Assembly (NCBI GenBank): GCA_900553515.1
Contig: USDN01000013.1
Span: forward strand, 1-55,662
Direction of reading: 5' to 3'
Length of the DNA stretch: 55,662 bases
Source: an uncultured Blautia sp.
GTDB taxonomy: Bacteria > Bacillota > Clostridia > Lachnospirales > Lachnospiraceae
Positions 7,373-15,154 of this stretch are shown here, in pieces. The position numbers and the translations under genes are program-made. The first letter of the stretch is position 1; every line of letters starts with the position of its first letter. The notes under the pieces are model-generated. The model saw only the letters and a list, made by a program, of their open reading frames with translations, did not search any database and had not been told where the DNA came from.

Positions 7373-8717
7373 ACATCTGTCTCCTTATCTGTTTATTATG
7401 CTCAGGCGGATCCAGTATGGAAGCTACCAGATCAGCCCCGTCTTCATCTACAATTACAATTTCTGTTTCCAGTTCTTTTTCAAGCTCTTCCACTAAAATA
7501 TCATCAAGGAATACATCCTCGCCGCTTCTTAGCATATTACACGGCAGAAGAAGTTTTTCTCCCAGATTTTCCCCTTTCAGCTGTTCACGGAGATCCGTAC
7601 CTGTGATCAGACCGGAAACCGTGATCATCTCTCCAAAAAAGTGATTGGAAATCGTTCTGACATTTACCCTTACATTCGGAAACTTCTCCTGCACTTTATC
7701 CACACATTTTCTGATATATGGGGCTGCAAGTTTTCCCGTAGCAATGGTCATTTCCATAGAACGCTGATCCCCGGTACGCTCTGCTACCGCTTTACTTACT
7801 TCTGTTTCCAGAAGTCTCAGCATTCCCACACCGTTTTCCAGCTGCAGATAACCGTCATACCGCTCCTCCTCAGGAAGCTCCTCCCCCGCAAGGATATACC
7901 ATTCATCTGAAGCATGGATAAAATGGATTCCATATTCTGCATACATTTTTTTCTGCCAGCGGTGGATCTGTTCCAGGACTTTTTTTGCATCTTCCTGTCC
8001 AAAAGGCTCCAGCGGGTAAAGACCCTCCCGAAATTTAGAAAGACCTACCGGAACCACTGATACGCTCTGAAGCACAGGCGCATAAGCCGAAAGTTTTTCC
8101 AGACTATGCTCCAGTTCCTCACCATCATTGACTCCTTTGCACAGAACGATCTGTCCATTCATCGCGATCCCTGCTTCAAATAGCTGATCCGCCTTCTTAA
8201 GAGCATCTCCGGCAAAACGGTTATGAAGCATTTTGCACCGAAGTTCAGGATTCATCGTCTGAAAAGAAATATTGATCGGTTCCAGACGGTAACGGATGAT
8301 CCGCTCAACATCATGCTGACTCATATTTGTCAATGTCACGTAATTCCCCTGAAGGAAAGAAAGTCTGGAATCATCATCCTTAAAATAAAGGGTCTCACGC
8401 ATTCCTGGCGGCATCTGGTCGATAAAGCAGAACATACAGTGATTGGTGCAGGAGCGATATTCATCCATCAGTCCGTTCTCAAACTCAATCCCCAGATCTT
8501 CTTCATATTCCTTTTCCACTTCCAGTTCCCACAGTTCCCCGTCTGCTTTCTGAATCTGAAGAGTTACAAGTTCATCATTCATAAGGTATCGGTAATCAAA
8601 AACATCCTCTACCGGTGTATCATTGATTGCTTCCAGGATATCTCCCGGCTCCAGTTCCAGTTCCTGGGCGATGCTGCCAGGAAGAACTCTGGAGATCACA
8701 TGTTTCTTTTTTTTCAT
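7335..8717 (-). CDS. DUF512 family PDZ/radical SAM protein
   Basis: 460-residue protein with an N-terminal PDZ-like domain (residues 5-60), then a radical SAM core with C90-X3-C94-X2-C97 (CTNHCMFC), and a C-terminal DUF512 domain ending in a LDPPEHN stretch. The family is widespread in Clostridia and cyanobacteria, and its reaction is not established to my knowledge. I use the ATG at 8717, preceded by AGAAAGGA; an in-frame TTG-type start 99 bases upstream lies in the leader. It overlaps der by 38 bases and has its own promoter. Confidence 0.9.
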   Translation of the reverse strand: MKKKKHVISRVLPGSIAQELELEPGDILEAINDTPVEDVFDYRYLMNDELVTLQIQKADGELWELEVEKEYEEDLGIEFENGLMDEYRSCTNHCMFCFIDQMPPGMRETLYFKDDDSRLSFLQGNYVTLTNMSQHDVERIIRYRLEPINISFQTMNPELRCKMLHNRFAGDALKKADQLFEAGIAMNGQIVLCKGVNDGEELEHSLEKLSAYAPVLQSVSVVPVGLSKFREGLYPLEPFGQEDAKKVLEQIHRWQKKMYAEYGIHFIHASDEWYILAGEELPEEERYDGYLQLENGVGMLRLLETEVSKAVAERTGDQRSMEMTIATGKLAAPYIRKCVDKVQEKFPNVRVNVRTISNHFFGEMITVSGLITGTDLREQLKGENLGEKLLLPCNMLRSGEDVFLDDILVEELEKELETEIVIVDEDGADLVASILDPPEHNKQIRRQMYEQASSCDRGEA

Positions 8718-8806
8718 AAAATTCCTTTCTGCTGCATGTGCAGCGCGCCTGTCTGCATCCAGGCACGCACTGACAAGATACCTTGCAGTACCCTGACGCT
8801 GTAACC
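8718..8806 (-). other. Structured leader of the DUF512 gene
   Basis: About 80 bases between the predicted transcription start and the ribosome binding site. It can fold small hairpins on the minus strand: CAAG-GTAT-CTTG, GCCTG with CAGGC, and a GCTGCATGTGCAGC dyad next to the ribosome binding site. It matches no riboswitch I recognise. Confidence 0.35.
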
Positions 8807-8835
8807 ATAATAACAATTTTATATGTAAAAATCAA
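8807..8835 (-). promoter_or_regulatory. Promoter of DUF512-der-plsY-gpsA
   Basis: -35 TTGATT (8830-8835 on the complement), 17-base spacer, -10 TATTAT (8807-8812). It is back to back with the prs promoter, with the two -35 boxes only eight bases apart. Confidence 0.65.
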
Positions 8836-8843
8836 TAAATTCC

Positions 8844-8872
8844 TTGACTGGATTTAGGGCAAATGTTATAAA
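8844..8872 (+). promoter_or_regulatory. Promoter of the PRPP synthetase gene
   Basis: -35 TTGACT (8844-8849), 17-base spacer, -10 TATAAA (8867-8872) with an upstream TG giving an extended -10. This is a strong match. Confidence 0.78.
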
Positions 8873-8918
8873 TGTAGTAGTACTCAATATTTTATTATTT
8901 AAACTCAGGAGGAAAATT

Positions 8919-10094
8919 ATGCCGAATATAGAGTTACTTGAAAAGTCACTTCCAGTTGCACCGATCCGTATTGCAGCCCTTTCCGGCTGTCAGGAGCTTG
9001 CCAGGGAGGTTGATAAGAAGCTTGTAAAATTCCGTAAAGAGCTGGTTGCCAAAAAAAATTCTGACAGCATCCCTCAGGGATACTGCGAACCGTCATTCCT
9101 TGTAGAATGTGAATGTGTCCGTTTCGGCACCGGAGAGGGAAAAGGCTACATCAAGGAATCTGTCCGCGGTACAGACCTCTTTATTATGGTAGATATAACA
9201 AATTATACTGAAACCTATACCGTCTGCGGACATGAGAACCATATGTCTCCTGACAACCATTATCAGGATCTTAAGCGTATCATCTCTGCTGCAACAGGTA
9301 AAGCTCACAGAATCAATGTGATCATGCCGTTCCTTTACGAAGGACGCCAGCACCGCCGTTCCAAAAGAGAATCTCTTGACTGCGCTCTGGCACTGAAAGA
9401 ATTAAGCGATATGGGTGTTGCAAACTTCATCACCTTTGATGCCCATGACCCCCGTGTACAGAACTCCATTCCGCTGAATGGTTTTGATAACTTCTTCCCT
9501 ACATACCAGTTCCTGAAAGCACTGGTAAAAAATGTACCTGACTTCAAGATGGACAACGATCATCTGATGATCATCAGCCCCGACGAAGGTGCTATGTCAA
9601 GAGCCGTTTACTTCTCCAATATCCTTGGAGTAGATATGGGTATGTTCTACAAAAGAAGAGATTACTCCACCATCGTAAACGGCAAGAATCCTATCGTAGC
9701 CCATGAGTTCCTTGGCGACTCTGTAGAAGGCAAGGATGTTGTCATCATCGACGATATGATCTCTTCCGGAGAAAGTATGCTTGATGTTGCCAAGCAGATC
9801 AAAGAACGTCACGCAAGACGCGTATTCATCTGCACAACCTACGGACTGTTTACAGATGGTCTTGACAAGTTTGACGAGTATTACGAAAAAGGATGGATCG
9901 ACAAAGTTATCACCACCAACCTGAATTACCGCATCCCTGAACTTCTCACCAAACCATATTATATAGAGGCAAATATGAGCAAATACCTTGCAAGTATCAT
10001 TGATATCATCAATCATGATGTTTCTGTAGAAAAAGTTCGCTCCAGCAATGAGAAGATCATGGATCTCATTAACAAAGTAAATAACTCCAAATAA
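8919..10094 (+). CDS. prs: Ribose-phosphate pyrophosphokinase (PRPP synthetase), long clostridial form
   Basis: Makes 5-phosphoribosyl 1-pyrophosphate from ribose 5-phosphate and ATP, the precursor of nucleotides, His and Trp. The PRPP-binding loop VVIIDDMISSGES lies around residues 273-286. An upstream substrate region carries FDAHDPRVQ. At 391 residues it is about 75 longer than the common class I enzyme (about 315), with extra N-terminal sequence, a form common in Lachnospiraceae. The ATG at 8919 follows CAGGAGG; the earlier in-frame ATG at 8844 overlaps the -35 box and is rejected. It is monocistronic with its own promoter and terminator. Confidence 0.9.
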   Translation: MPNIELLEKSLPVAPIRIAALSGCQELAREVDKKLVKFRKELVAKKNSDSIPQGYCEPSFLVECECVRFGTGEGKGYIKESVRGTDLFIMVDITNYTETYTVCGHENHMSPDNHYQDLKRIISAATGKAHRINVIMPFLYEGRQHRRSKRESLDCALALKELSDMGVANFITFDAHDPRVQNSIPLNGFDNFFPTYQFLKALVKNVPDFKMDNDHLMIISPDEGAMSRAVYFSNILGVDMGMFYKRRDYSTIVNGKNPIVAHEFLGDSVEGKDVVIIDDMISSGESMLDVAKQIKERHARRVFICTTYGLFTDGLDKFDEYYEKGWIDKVITTNLNYRIPELLTKPYYIEANMSKYLASIIDIINHDVSVEKVRSSNEKIMDLINKVNNSK

Positions 10095-10101
10095 ATATAA
10101 T

Positions 10102-10133
10102 GGCTGTGGTCTGAAAACCACAGCCGTTTTTTT
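10102..10133 (+). terminator. Intrinsic terminator after prs
   Basis: GGCTGTGGT (10102-10110) pairs perfectly with ACCACAGCC (10117-10125), followed by G and seven T. The T-run touches the stop codon of the convergent pgeF gene. Confidence 0.9.
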
Positions 10134-10983
10134 ACTTCCTGATGCCAAGAAAAGCTCCCAGATTTCCCCTTTTTCCCTTTGACGCCCTGTGTGAAAACAA
10201 AAAATCCGGGTTGCAGCAGGTACAGATACCCGGCATGGAAATATGTTCCGGCAAAATCCCTGCCCGCAGGAATATCTGTCGGTTAGCCTCCCAGAGATTC
10301 AGCTGATACTTTCCATTTTGTTTTTTATAAAACAGTTTCGGCCAAAGCTCCGAAGAAAATACCTTCTGAAACTCCACAATCACATCTTCGCTGACCTCAT
10401 AACATTCCTGACAGATAGAAGGACCTACCGCCGCATATATATCCGCCGGATCCGATCCATAGTTTTTCCGAAGTGCCTCCACCGTCACCTGTCCGATCCC
10501 TGCAGCTGTGCCTCTCCATCCCGAGTGAGAAAGTCCAACTGCCTTATGCACCGGATCCACAAAATAAAGAGGAACACAATCTGCATAAAAAGTTGCCAGC
10601 ACCAGCCCCGGAACATTTGTCACCATCCCATCCACATCTGTATACGGACGAGGTTTTGTGATTCCGTTTCCTCTGTCCTCTTCCGTGACAACACGGACAT
10701 TTGCAGTATGAGTCTGATCAGAAGTCACGATATCTTCCGGCGAAAATCCCAACGCTGCAGAAATTCTTCTGTAATTTTCCCTTACCGCTTCCTCTTTATC
10801 TCCTCTGGCAAAGCTCAAATTCATCGAAGCATAGATTCCCTCGCTGCATCCTCCCAGACGAGTACTGAAGCCATGGACAAATCCAGACAGCTTGTCAAAT
10901 TCCGGATAAGAAAGAAAAGTAACTCCTTCTTTCTCACAAACTTTCATATGAGGTTTATCTTCCTGTTTCCATACAATCTTCAT
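10132..10983 (-). CDS. pgeF: Peptidoglycan editing factor PgeF / YfiH-LACC1 family
   Basis: Laccase-domain protein of 283 residues. Members act as purine nucleoside phosphorylase/adenosine deaminase-type enzymes, and in E. coli prevent misincorporation of Ser into peptidoglycan. The metal-site residues are visible: His in SDQTHTANV, Cys in FYADCVPLYF and His in LSHSGWRGTA. The ATG at 10983 follows AAGGAGGAAG. It is the last gene of the lepB-rbgA-rnhB-yraN-pgeF string. The family is clear, while the physiological substrate here is open. Confidence 0.9.
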   Translation of the reverse strand: MKIVWKQEDKPHMKVCEKEGVTFLSYPEFDKLSGFVHGFSTRLGGCSEGIYASMNLSFARGDKEEAVRENYRRISAALGFSPEDIVTSDQTHTANVRVVTEEDRGNGITKPRPYTDVDGMVTNVPGLVLATFYADCVPLYFVDPVHKAVGLSHSGWRGTAAGIGQVTVEALRKNYGSDPADIYAAVGPSICQECYEVSEDVIVEFQKVFSSELWPKLFYKKQNGKYQLNLWEANRQIFLRAGILPEHISMPGICTCCNPDFLFSHRASKGKRGNLGAFLGIRK

Positions 10984-10997
10984 AGACTTCCTCCTTT

Positions 10998-11336
10998 TTA
11001 TCGGTGGTGATCAAAAGCATTCTGTATCCACTGGATATGTTCACCATCAATAGCAATCACGTCAAATCTGCAGGGTATATCCAGTCCCCATCTCTGTTTC
11101 AAAAGGTAAAACTCTGCTGTACGGCTGATTGCCCTTTGTTTGCGCCAGTCAACTGCTGCCGAAGCCCGTCCGTGTTCTCCCGTATATCTGTATTTCACTT
11201 CCACAAACACCAGATATTTCCCATCTCCTGCAATCAGATCAATTTCGCCAAATCTGCAGCGAAAATTTCTTTCTATGATGAACAATCCCTGTTTTTCCAA
11301 AAAAGCAACCGCTTTCTGCTCATAATGGCTGCCCAC
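10998..11336 (-). CDS. yraN: YraN / UPF0102 endonuclease-like protein
   Basis: 112 residues from a GTG at 11336; restriction-endonuclease-like fold with the conserved RNFRCRFGEIDLIA and FVEVKYR motifs (Asp, Glu and Lys of a PD-(D/E)XK-like core). The start is doubtful. The GTG has only AAGG directly against it, and the in-frame codons before it (ATC AAC AAA CGT AAG) read like the usual MNKRK N-terminus of this family, with ATC at 11349-11351 in place of ATG. It sits after rnhB, its common neighbour in Firmicutes. Cellular role is unknown. Confidence 0.88.
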   Translation of the reverse strand: MGSHYEQKAVAFLEKQGLFIIERNFRCRFGEIDLIAGDGKYLVFVEVKYRYTGEHGRASAAVDWRKQRAISRTAEFYLLKQRWGLDIPCRFDVIAIDGEHIQWIQNAFDHHR

Positions 11337-11424
11337 CTTACGTTTGTTGATAACTCTCTCTCTTTTCCTGTTCGTGTAGGTATCTTATGTATTTTATTTT
11401 CAAATTTCCATGATGTTTATCATT

Positions 11425-12180
11425 TCACACAAAATGAGTGATAAAACTCGCTCTGTGGATCGGTGAGGGACCATATTTTTTCAGCGCCTCAATATGTTCT
11501 GAAGACCCATATCCCTTATTGGAAGCAAATCCGTATCCAGGCATTGCCTTATCATACTCCACCATAAGTCTGTCCCTGGTAACCTTAGCCACAATACTGG
11601 CTGCCGCAATAGAAGCACTTTTGGCATCCCCTTTGATAATAGGTACCTGAGGGATCTCTATCTGAGGAATGGTCACTGCATCATTTAAAAGAAGCTGTGG
11701 ACGTACAGAAAGTTCAGACACTGCCTGACGCATCGCTTCGTAAGTTGCCTGAAGGATATTGATCTCATCAATACGCGCAGGAGAAACCATCCCTATCCCC
11801 ACGCTGACAGCTTCTTTCAGGATCACTTCATAAAGTTCTTCACGTTTTTTTGCTGACAGCTTTTTGGAATCATTCAGATACAGGATTTTATGACCTTTTG
11901 GAAGTATCACCGCACAGGCTACTACCGGTCCTGCCAGCGGCCCTCTTCCAACTTCATCAATCCCGCAAAGGTAACCCAAATGATCATATTTGTGTTCATA
12001 CTCCATCATCTGTTCCATACGGAGTTTTTCTTTCTGAACAGCTTCTGCTGCTTTTCTGCTTTTTTCAATCAGTTTCTGAACACCGCTTCTGGCGTCTTCC
12101 TGATACAGATCCCAAAGCCTGCTCTGCTCTTCCAAAGAACACGCCTCAAACTCTGCCCTGATTTCTGCGATTTTTTTCAT
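11425..12180 (-). CDS. rnhB: Ribonuclease HII
   Basis: Cleaves RNA in RNA-DNA hybrids and excises ribonucleotides from DNA. The catalytic acid motif is CGIDEVGRGPLAGP, followed by the LNDSKKL stretch and the later conserved SASIAAASIVAKV. Residues 1-80 form a helical N-terminal extension common in the clostridial form. The ATG at 12180 has GAAGGAG ahead of it; an in-frame start at 12285 lies within rbgA and is rejected. It lies four bases after the rbgA stop, so translational coupling is likely. Confidence 0.95.
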   Translation of the reverse strand: MKKIAEIRAEFEACSLEEQSRLWDLYQEDARSGVQKLIEKSRKAAEAVQKEKLRMEQMMEYEHKYDHLGYLCGIDEVGRGPLAGPVVACAVILPKGHKILYLNDSKKLSAKKREELYEVILKEAVSVGIGMVSPARIDEINILQATYEAMRQAVSELSVRPQLLLNDAVTIPQIEIPQVPIIKGDAKSASIAAASIVAKVTRDRLMVEYDKAMPGYGFASNKGYGSSEHIEALKKYGPSPIHRASFITHFV

Positions 12181-12184
12181 TTGT

Positions 12185-13033
12185 TCACTCCTTCGGAGCC
12201 CATTCCAGGGTAATACGGCCAAGTTTTCCGCTTCTGAAATCGTCAAAGAAAAGTCCTGATGCTTTTGCATAGTCCAGTTCTTCACCCTTTTTCAAACATC
12301 CTCTTGCCCTTGCAATCCCCTGAAGGATCTCAAGTGCTTCTTCTGTCTCATCTGTTTCATATCGATTTTGAAGAACTCCCGGATAGCTTTCTTTCAGATA
12401 ACTGATAAGAGAAAGAGCAAGTTCTTCCATATTCAGGATATCGTCCTTAATCGAGCCTACATAAGCAAGACGGATACCAACCTCCTGATCCTCAAATTTG
12501 GGCCAAAGGATTCCCGGCGTATCAAGGAGTTCTACATTTTTGTTCAGACGTATCCACTGTTTTCCCTTTGTTACACCTGGACGGTTTCCGGTTTTAGCAC
12601 AGGCTTTTCCGGCAAAAGTATTGATAAAGGTAGATTTTCCTACATTTGGGATACCAGCGACCATGGCACGTATCGGCCGGTTTTTGATTCCCCTTCTCCT
12701 GTCTCTTTCAATTTTTTCTCTGCAGGCCTCCTGGATCACATTCTGGATAGCCTTCATTCCGGATCCGTTTCTGGAGTCTACTTTTACAACATGAAATCCT
12801 TTCTTCTGGAAAAAATCTTTCCAGACCTCATTCTGTCTTTCATCTGCCAGATCCGCTTTATTTAAAAGAATCAATCTCGACTTATTTTGTCCGAGTCTGT
12901 CAATATCCGGATTCCTGCTGGACATAGGGACCCGCGCATCAACCAGTTCGATGATCAGGTCGATCAGTTTAAGATCCTCCTGCATCTGTCTTTTTGCCTT
13001 GGTCATATGACCAGGATACCACTGTACGTTCAT
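12185..13033 (-). CDS. rbgA: Ribosome biogenesis GTPase YlqF/RbgA
   Basis: Circularly permuted GTPase of late 50S assembly. The permuted order is visible: G4 LNKADL (about residues 55-60) before G1 GIPNVGKSTF (about 128-137), then LDTPG (G3, about 171-175). The N-terminus VQWYPGHMTKAK and a C-terminal RNA-binding helical domain are typical. 282 residues is normal. It lies six bases downstream of lepB and four upstream of rnhB, the classic lepB-rbgA-rnhB arrangement. Confidence 0.97.
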   Translation of the reverse strand: MNVQWYPGHMTKAKRQMQEDLKLIDLIIELVDARVPMSSRNPDIDRLGQNKSRLILLNKADLADERQNEVWKDFFQKKGFHVVKVDSRNGSGMKAIQNVIQEACREKIERDRRRGIKNRPIRAMVAGIPNVGKSTFINTFAGKACAKTGNRPGVTKGKQWIRLNKNVELLDTPGILWPKFEDQEVGIRLAYVGSIKDDILNMEELALSLISYLKESYPGVLQNRYETDETEEALEILQGIARARGCLKKGEELDYAKASGLFFDDFRSGKLGRITLEWAPKE

Positions 13034-13039
13034 ATATAC

Positions 13040-13642
13040 CTAGCCTTTCAAAATTCCTAACTTTTCCCTGGGAGAACAGGTAAACCAGAGTTTTCCTACA
13101 ATATAGCGTTTTTTTACTGTTCCAATATCTGCATATCGACTGTCTTCACTGTTGTTTCTGTTGTCTCCCAAAACAAAATATTCTCCAGATTTCAAATTTA
13201 CCCCATTTTCAGCCAGACCAGGGTTTATGATCTCCGGATAATCTGCCGCTTCATCATATACTTCTCCATCAATATAAATAACTCCATTCCGGATCCGGAC
13301 AGTCTCTCCCGGAAGACCGATCACCCGACGTATATGCAGCGCAGCATCATCACTGGCATTTGTCCGAAAAACGATCATATCTCCTCTTTTTGGAGAAGTA
13401 AATTTATAGATAAGCTGGTTCATGAAGAACCTGTCTCCTACTTCAATGGTTGGCTCCATTGAACTTTCCTGCATCGTAACAGTCTGAAACATAAGAATAG
13501 CTGTAAGTACTGCAAATACTAATGTCACAGCGATCTCAAATATCCGGCGCATGGAGCTTCTCAGCTTTTCGTTTTCCAGCTTCATCTTCAGCTCCAGTAT
13601 TTTCGGATGTTCCTTCCAGTTTTTCAAATTTCTGATATCCAT
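13040..13642 (-). CDS. lepB: Signal peptidase I-like protein with Arg at the catalytic Lys position
   Basis: Membrane-anchored S26-family peptidase of 200 residues. A cytoplasmic N-terminal part (1-33) is followed by a single membrane segment (about 34-55) and an extracytoplasmic domain. The nucleophile is S61 in ESSMEPT. Box C PKRGDMIVF and box E GDNRNNSEDSR are present. The general-base lysine, which precedes R-V-I-G-L-P-G in characterised enzymes, is arginine here (HIRRVIGLPG, codon CGT near 13334-13336). The ATG at 13642 follows GTGGAG; a GTG at 13657 overlaps that site. Activity is uncertain; another signal peptidase may exist elsewhere. Confidence 0.88.
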   Translation of the reverse strand: MDIRNLKNWKEHPKILELKMKLENEKLRSSMRRIFEIAVTLVFAVLTAILMFQTVTMQESSMEPTIEVGDRFFMNQLIYKFTSPKRGDMIVFRTNASDDAALHIRRVIGLPGETVRIRNGVIYIDGEVYDEAADYPEIINPGLAENGVNLKSGEYFVLGDNRNNSEDSRYADIGTVKKRYIVGKLWFTCSPREKLGILKG

Positions 13643-13703
13643 ATAAATTCTCCACACACAAGCTTACGATCTTTCAGAATTTCCGATCAAATACATACTT
13701 TTG

Positions 13704-13738
13704 CAAAAAGAGGGACAATAGCTGTCGTTATTGTCCCT
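13704..13738 (-). terminator. Intrinsic terminator after rplS
   Basis: On the minus strand, AGGGACAATA pairs perfectly with TATTGTCCCT (13729-13738 with 13711-13720), followed by CTTTTTGC. It separates rplS from lepB. Confidence 0.88.
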
Positions 13739-13763
13739 GCTTTTATCACTTCTTAAATTGTCA

Positions 13764-14111
13764 TTATCTAACGCGCTCTTTAACCTTAGCAGCTTTACCT
13801 ACACGGTCTCTCAGGTAGTTCAGTTTCGCACGACGTACTTTACCGTAACGGATTACTTCTACTTTTACTACGTGTGGGGAATGCAGCGGCCATGTTTTCT
13901 CAACGCCTACTCCATTAGAGCTCTTTCTTACTGTGAAAGTCTCTCTTGTGCTTCCGCCCTGTCTCTTAAGAACAGTTCCCTCAAAGATCTGGATTCTCTC
14001 ACGGTTTCCCTCTTTGATCATTGCGTGTACTCTTACAGTATCACCTACGCGGAATTCCGGTACTTCTGCTTTTAACTGAGCAGCTTCGATGTTTCTGATA
14101 ATGTCGTTCAT
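13764..14111 (-). CDS. rplS: 50S ribosomal protein L19
   Basis: 115 residues, exactly the usual length. The family motif RIQIFEGTVLKRQGG and the C-terminal KLNYLRDRVGKAAKVKER are present. The ATG at 14111 follows AGGAGAG; longer in-frame extensions upstream run through the promoter and are rejected. It appears monocistronic, with its own promoter and terminator, rather than closing an rpsP-rimM-trmD-rplS operon as in many Firmicutes. Confidence 0.98.
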   Translation of the reverse strand: MNDIIRNIEAAQLKAEVPEFRVGDTVRVHAMIKEGNRERIQIFEGTVLKRQGGSTRETFTVRKSSNGVGVEKTWPLHSPHVVKVEVIRYGKVRRAKLNYLRDRVGKAAKVKERVR

Positions 14112-14190
14112 TTTTTTCTCTCCTATTCTTCTGGATGTTCTTAATACATAATTTCTGTAACAGAGGACCATCTTTTTTACAACAGATTTG

Positions 14191-14219
14191 ATTATACTAT
14201 AGAATAAACTCCATTGCAA
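14191..14219 (-). promoter_or_regulatory. Promoter of rplS
   Basis: -35 TTGCAA (14214-14219), 17-base spacer, perfect -10 TATAAT (complement of 14191-14196). The leader is about 75 bases. Confidence 0.82.
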
Positions 14220-14259
14220 GAAGTTTTTGAAAAAAATAGAAAAGCCGGGTGTGTCACGA

Positions 14260-15036
14260 TCATCCCAGCGCCACATCCAGGATCATCATCAAAACAAATC
14301 CCAATGCAAAAGTCACTGTTCCAACATTACTGTGTTCTCCTTCACTGGCTTCCGGAATCAGTTCTTCCACTACAACATATACCATCGCTCCTGCCGCAAA
14401 AGCAAGGAAATACGGCAAAAGCGGCTGTATATAAGAAGCCAGGACAAGAGTGATCCCTCCGGCTAACGGTTCTACAATACCAGACGCCGCACCATAAACA
14501 AAGGATTTCGTTCTTGAATATCCTGCTCCCCGCAAGGGCATGGAAATGATAGCTCCTTCCGGAAAGTTCTGTATAGCGATCCCAATAGCCAGAGCGAAAG
14601 CTCCTGCCAGGGTCACAGTATTATTTCCAGAAATGACACCGGCAAAAACAGCTCCTGCAGAAAGTCCCTCAGGAATATTATGCAGCGTTACCGCCAGGAC
14701 AAGCATGGTCGTTTTTTTTAACGCCACCTTCGGTCCCTCCGCCTCTTCGCTTCCCAGGTGGAGATGAGGCACGATCCTGTCCATCAGCAATAGAAATCCG
14801 ATTCCCAGAAGAAATCCTGCTGCCGCCGGAACAAAGGAGAATCTTCCCATATTTTCGCACATATCCATAGCCGGTATAAGAAGAGACCACACAGAAGCCG
14901 CTACCATCACTCCGGAAGCAAAGCCCAGAAACCCTTTCTGTATCTGCGGCTTCAGTTCTCTTTTCATAAAAAACACACAGGATGCTCCCAGCACTGTTCC
15001 TAAAAAAGGGATCATCAACCCAAAAAATATACTCAT
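14260..15036 (-). CDS. ZIP-family metal transporter
   Basis: 258-residue polytopic membrane protein of the ZIP family, importing Zn2+ or other divalent metals. Eight hydrophobic segments are plausible. The binding-site helices carry LHNIPEGLSAG (about residues 118-128) and QNFPEGAI (about 154-161), the paired HN-PEG signature. A short His-containing loop, PHLHLGSEEAE, links segments 3 and 4. AAAGG lies ahead of the ATG. It follows the MotB-like gene by 118 bases on the same strand, with no clear terminator between them. Metal preference cannot be assigned. Confidence 0.9.
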   Translation of the reverse strand: MSIFFGLMIPFLGTVLGASCVFFMKRELKPQIQKGFLGFASGVMVAASVWSLLIPAMDMCENMGRFSFVPAAAGFLLGIGFLLLMDRIVPHLHLGSEEAEGPKVALKKTTMLVLAVTLHNIPEGLSAGAVFAGVISGNNTVTLAGAFALAIGIAIQNFPEGAIISMPLRGAGYSRTKSFVYGAASGIVEPLAGGITLVLASYIQPLLPYFLAFAAGAMVYVVVEELIPEASEGEHSNVGTVTFALGFVLMMILDVALG

Positions 15037-15154
15037 CTGGCTGCCTTTCTTTTTTCATTAAGATAAACCCGGTTATTTTTATCATATGCAGACACTTTAC
15101 CAATGTCTCCATTGAAATCTGTTTTTATTTTTACCGGCTTTTTCTTTTTTATGT

